From assembly GCA_025352585.1 (NCBI GenBank), contig JANXTD010000207.1:1-15349 (forward strand): a stretch of DNA of 15,349 nucleotides, given 5' to 3'. The stretch comes from Fimbriiglobus sp. Its GTDB lineage: Bacteria; Planctomycetota; Planctomycetia; Gemmatales; Gemmataceae. Of the stretch, positions 14,683 to 15,349 are shown piece by piece (within the stretch, counting starts at the first letter, position 1; every line of letters starts with the position of its first letter). A program made the translations under genes and the position numbers. The notes under the pieces are model-generated. The model saw only the letters and a list, made by a program, of their open reading frames with translations, made no database searches and was not told the origin of the DNA.

Positions 14683-15349
14683 TCAGCGGCGGACGGCGCG
14701 GGCGGTCGTGCCGTTCTCGCCGGCGGTGAGCTGGATCACCACGGGAAACTGCTCGGTGAACTCCTCCTGGTGGCTGACCAGAATGATCCGCTTGAGGTGG
14801 GCCTTGAGCGAGTTCAACTCCTCGGCGGTGGCGCGAAGGCCGTCCTTGTCGAGGCTTCCGAAGCCCTCGTCGATGATGACGCACTCCAGCGGCTGCGACT
14901 GGTTCGTGGCGTAGCGGCCGATGGCCAGCGCCACCGCGATGGCGACGCGGAACTTCTGGCTGCCCGACAGGAAGTTGACGGCGATCGGCGAGCCGCTGCC
15001 GGCCCGGCGGACGCACAGCGTGAACGCCTCGTCGTCCTTGGCCTCGTCGGGGTCGAGCGCCATCGACAAGTCGCCGTCGGACAACTTGCCGACGGTCTCG
15101 TTGGCCATCGCGACGATCGCCCGCTCCGCGCCCCGCACGAGGTGACGCTGCAAGCCGGCCCGGCCGAGCGCCCGGTCGAGCTTGTCGAACCGACGCGACT
15201 CGACCTCCAGCGTCCGGGCGCTCGCCGTCAGGGCCTGGAGTCGCTCGAAGTGCCGGCGGTGCTCCTTCGAGGCGTCGCGGGCCTTCTGCCAGGCCGCCTC
15301 GGCGGTGTCGAGGGCGGCGGCCGCGTCGCGCTCGCGGCGGGCGGCCTCG
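14683..15349 (-). CDS. C-terminal end of an SbcC/Rad50-like SMC-family ATPase (5' part outside window)
   Basis: The frame is open from the window edge to TGA at 14685-14683, giving 221 visible residues; the protein continues beyond 15349. The first 80 or so are a charged coiled coil rich in Ala/Arg/Glu. The C-terminal nucleotide-binding lobe then shows the ABC signature LSGSQKFRVAIAVALAIG (LSGSQ encoded at 14956-14970), Walker B CVIIDEGFGSLD with the D-loop (Asp-Glu at 14866-14871), and the switch histidine in ILVSHQEEF (14770-14772). This is the arrangement of SbcC/Rad50, where two such heads clamp DNA and work with an SbcD/Mre11 nuclease in double-strand break repair and hairpin cleavage. 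The Walker A half and any sbcD lie outside. The canonical SbcC signature usually reads LSGGE, so LSGSQ marks a divergent branch; another SMC-like ATPase is possible. Confidence 0.87.
   Translation of the reverse strand, partial: EAARRERDAAAALDTAEAAWQKARDASKEHRRHFERLQALTASARTLEVESRRFDKLDRALGRAGLQRHLVRGAERAIVAMANETVGKLSDGDLSMALDPDEAKDDEAFTLCVRRAGSGSPIAVNFLSGSQKFRVAIAVALAIGRYATNQSQPLECVIIDEGFGSLDKDGLRATAEELNSLKAHLKRIILVSHQEEFTEQFPVVIQLTAGENGTTARAVRR

Overview
The window reads as chromosomal DNA of a high-GC planctomycete, most likely of the Gemmata type (Gemmataceae). The evidence is a PSCyt2/PSD1 (DUF1549/DUF1553) protein with cytochrome-like motifs, a secreted c-type cytochrome fused to WD40 repeats, and an ECF sigma factor fused to a membrane segment and a beta-propeller-like tail. 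GC is about 68% in a typical stretch I counted, and wobble positions are nearly all G or C. The organism is inferred from gene content, not from a marker gene.

Layout. Positions 3-6665, all plus strand: the 3' end of a secreted Pro/Ala-rich protein, a large PSCyt2/PSD1 protein, a small ribbon-helix-helix-like antitoxin overlapping a PIN-family toxin, a Thg1-like 3'-5' nucleotidyltransferase, and a cytochrome c-WD40-alanine-rich protein. The toxin-antitoxin pair and the Thg1-like gene sit between two cytochrome-type genes that belong to a typical planctomycete exported set. Positions 6840-11006, plus: a large membrane hybrid histidine kinase (MASE1-like, CHASE-like, four PAS, HisKA, HATPase, receiver). 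Positions 11003-15349, minus: trpE (anthranilate synthase component I), a planctomycete ECF sigma factor with a propeller tail, and the C-terminal end of an SbcC/Rad50-like ATPase that runs out of the window.

How the genes fit together. The partial secreted protein, the PSCyt2/PSD1 protein and the cytochrome-WD40 protein are probably exported partners. The antitoxin and toxin form one translationally coupled unit placed 12 nt after the PSCyt2/PSD1 gene. The kinase and trpE converge and share their stop codons. A strong hairpin lies between the SbcC-like gene and the sigma gene, and a second inverted repeat lies in the short trpE leader.

No gene-free stretch exceeds 300 bases; the longest is 6666-6839, where I see no clear signal beyond a short G-rich tract. 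I saw no tRNA or rRNA gene, CRISPR array, insertion sequence or replication origin. The most interesting element is the 2916-4514 block, where an RNase-type toxin lies beside an RNA 3'-5' polymerase, but any functional link is inference.
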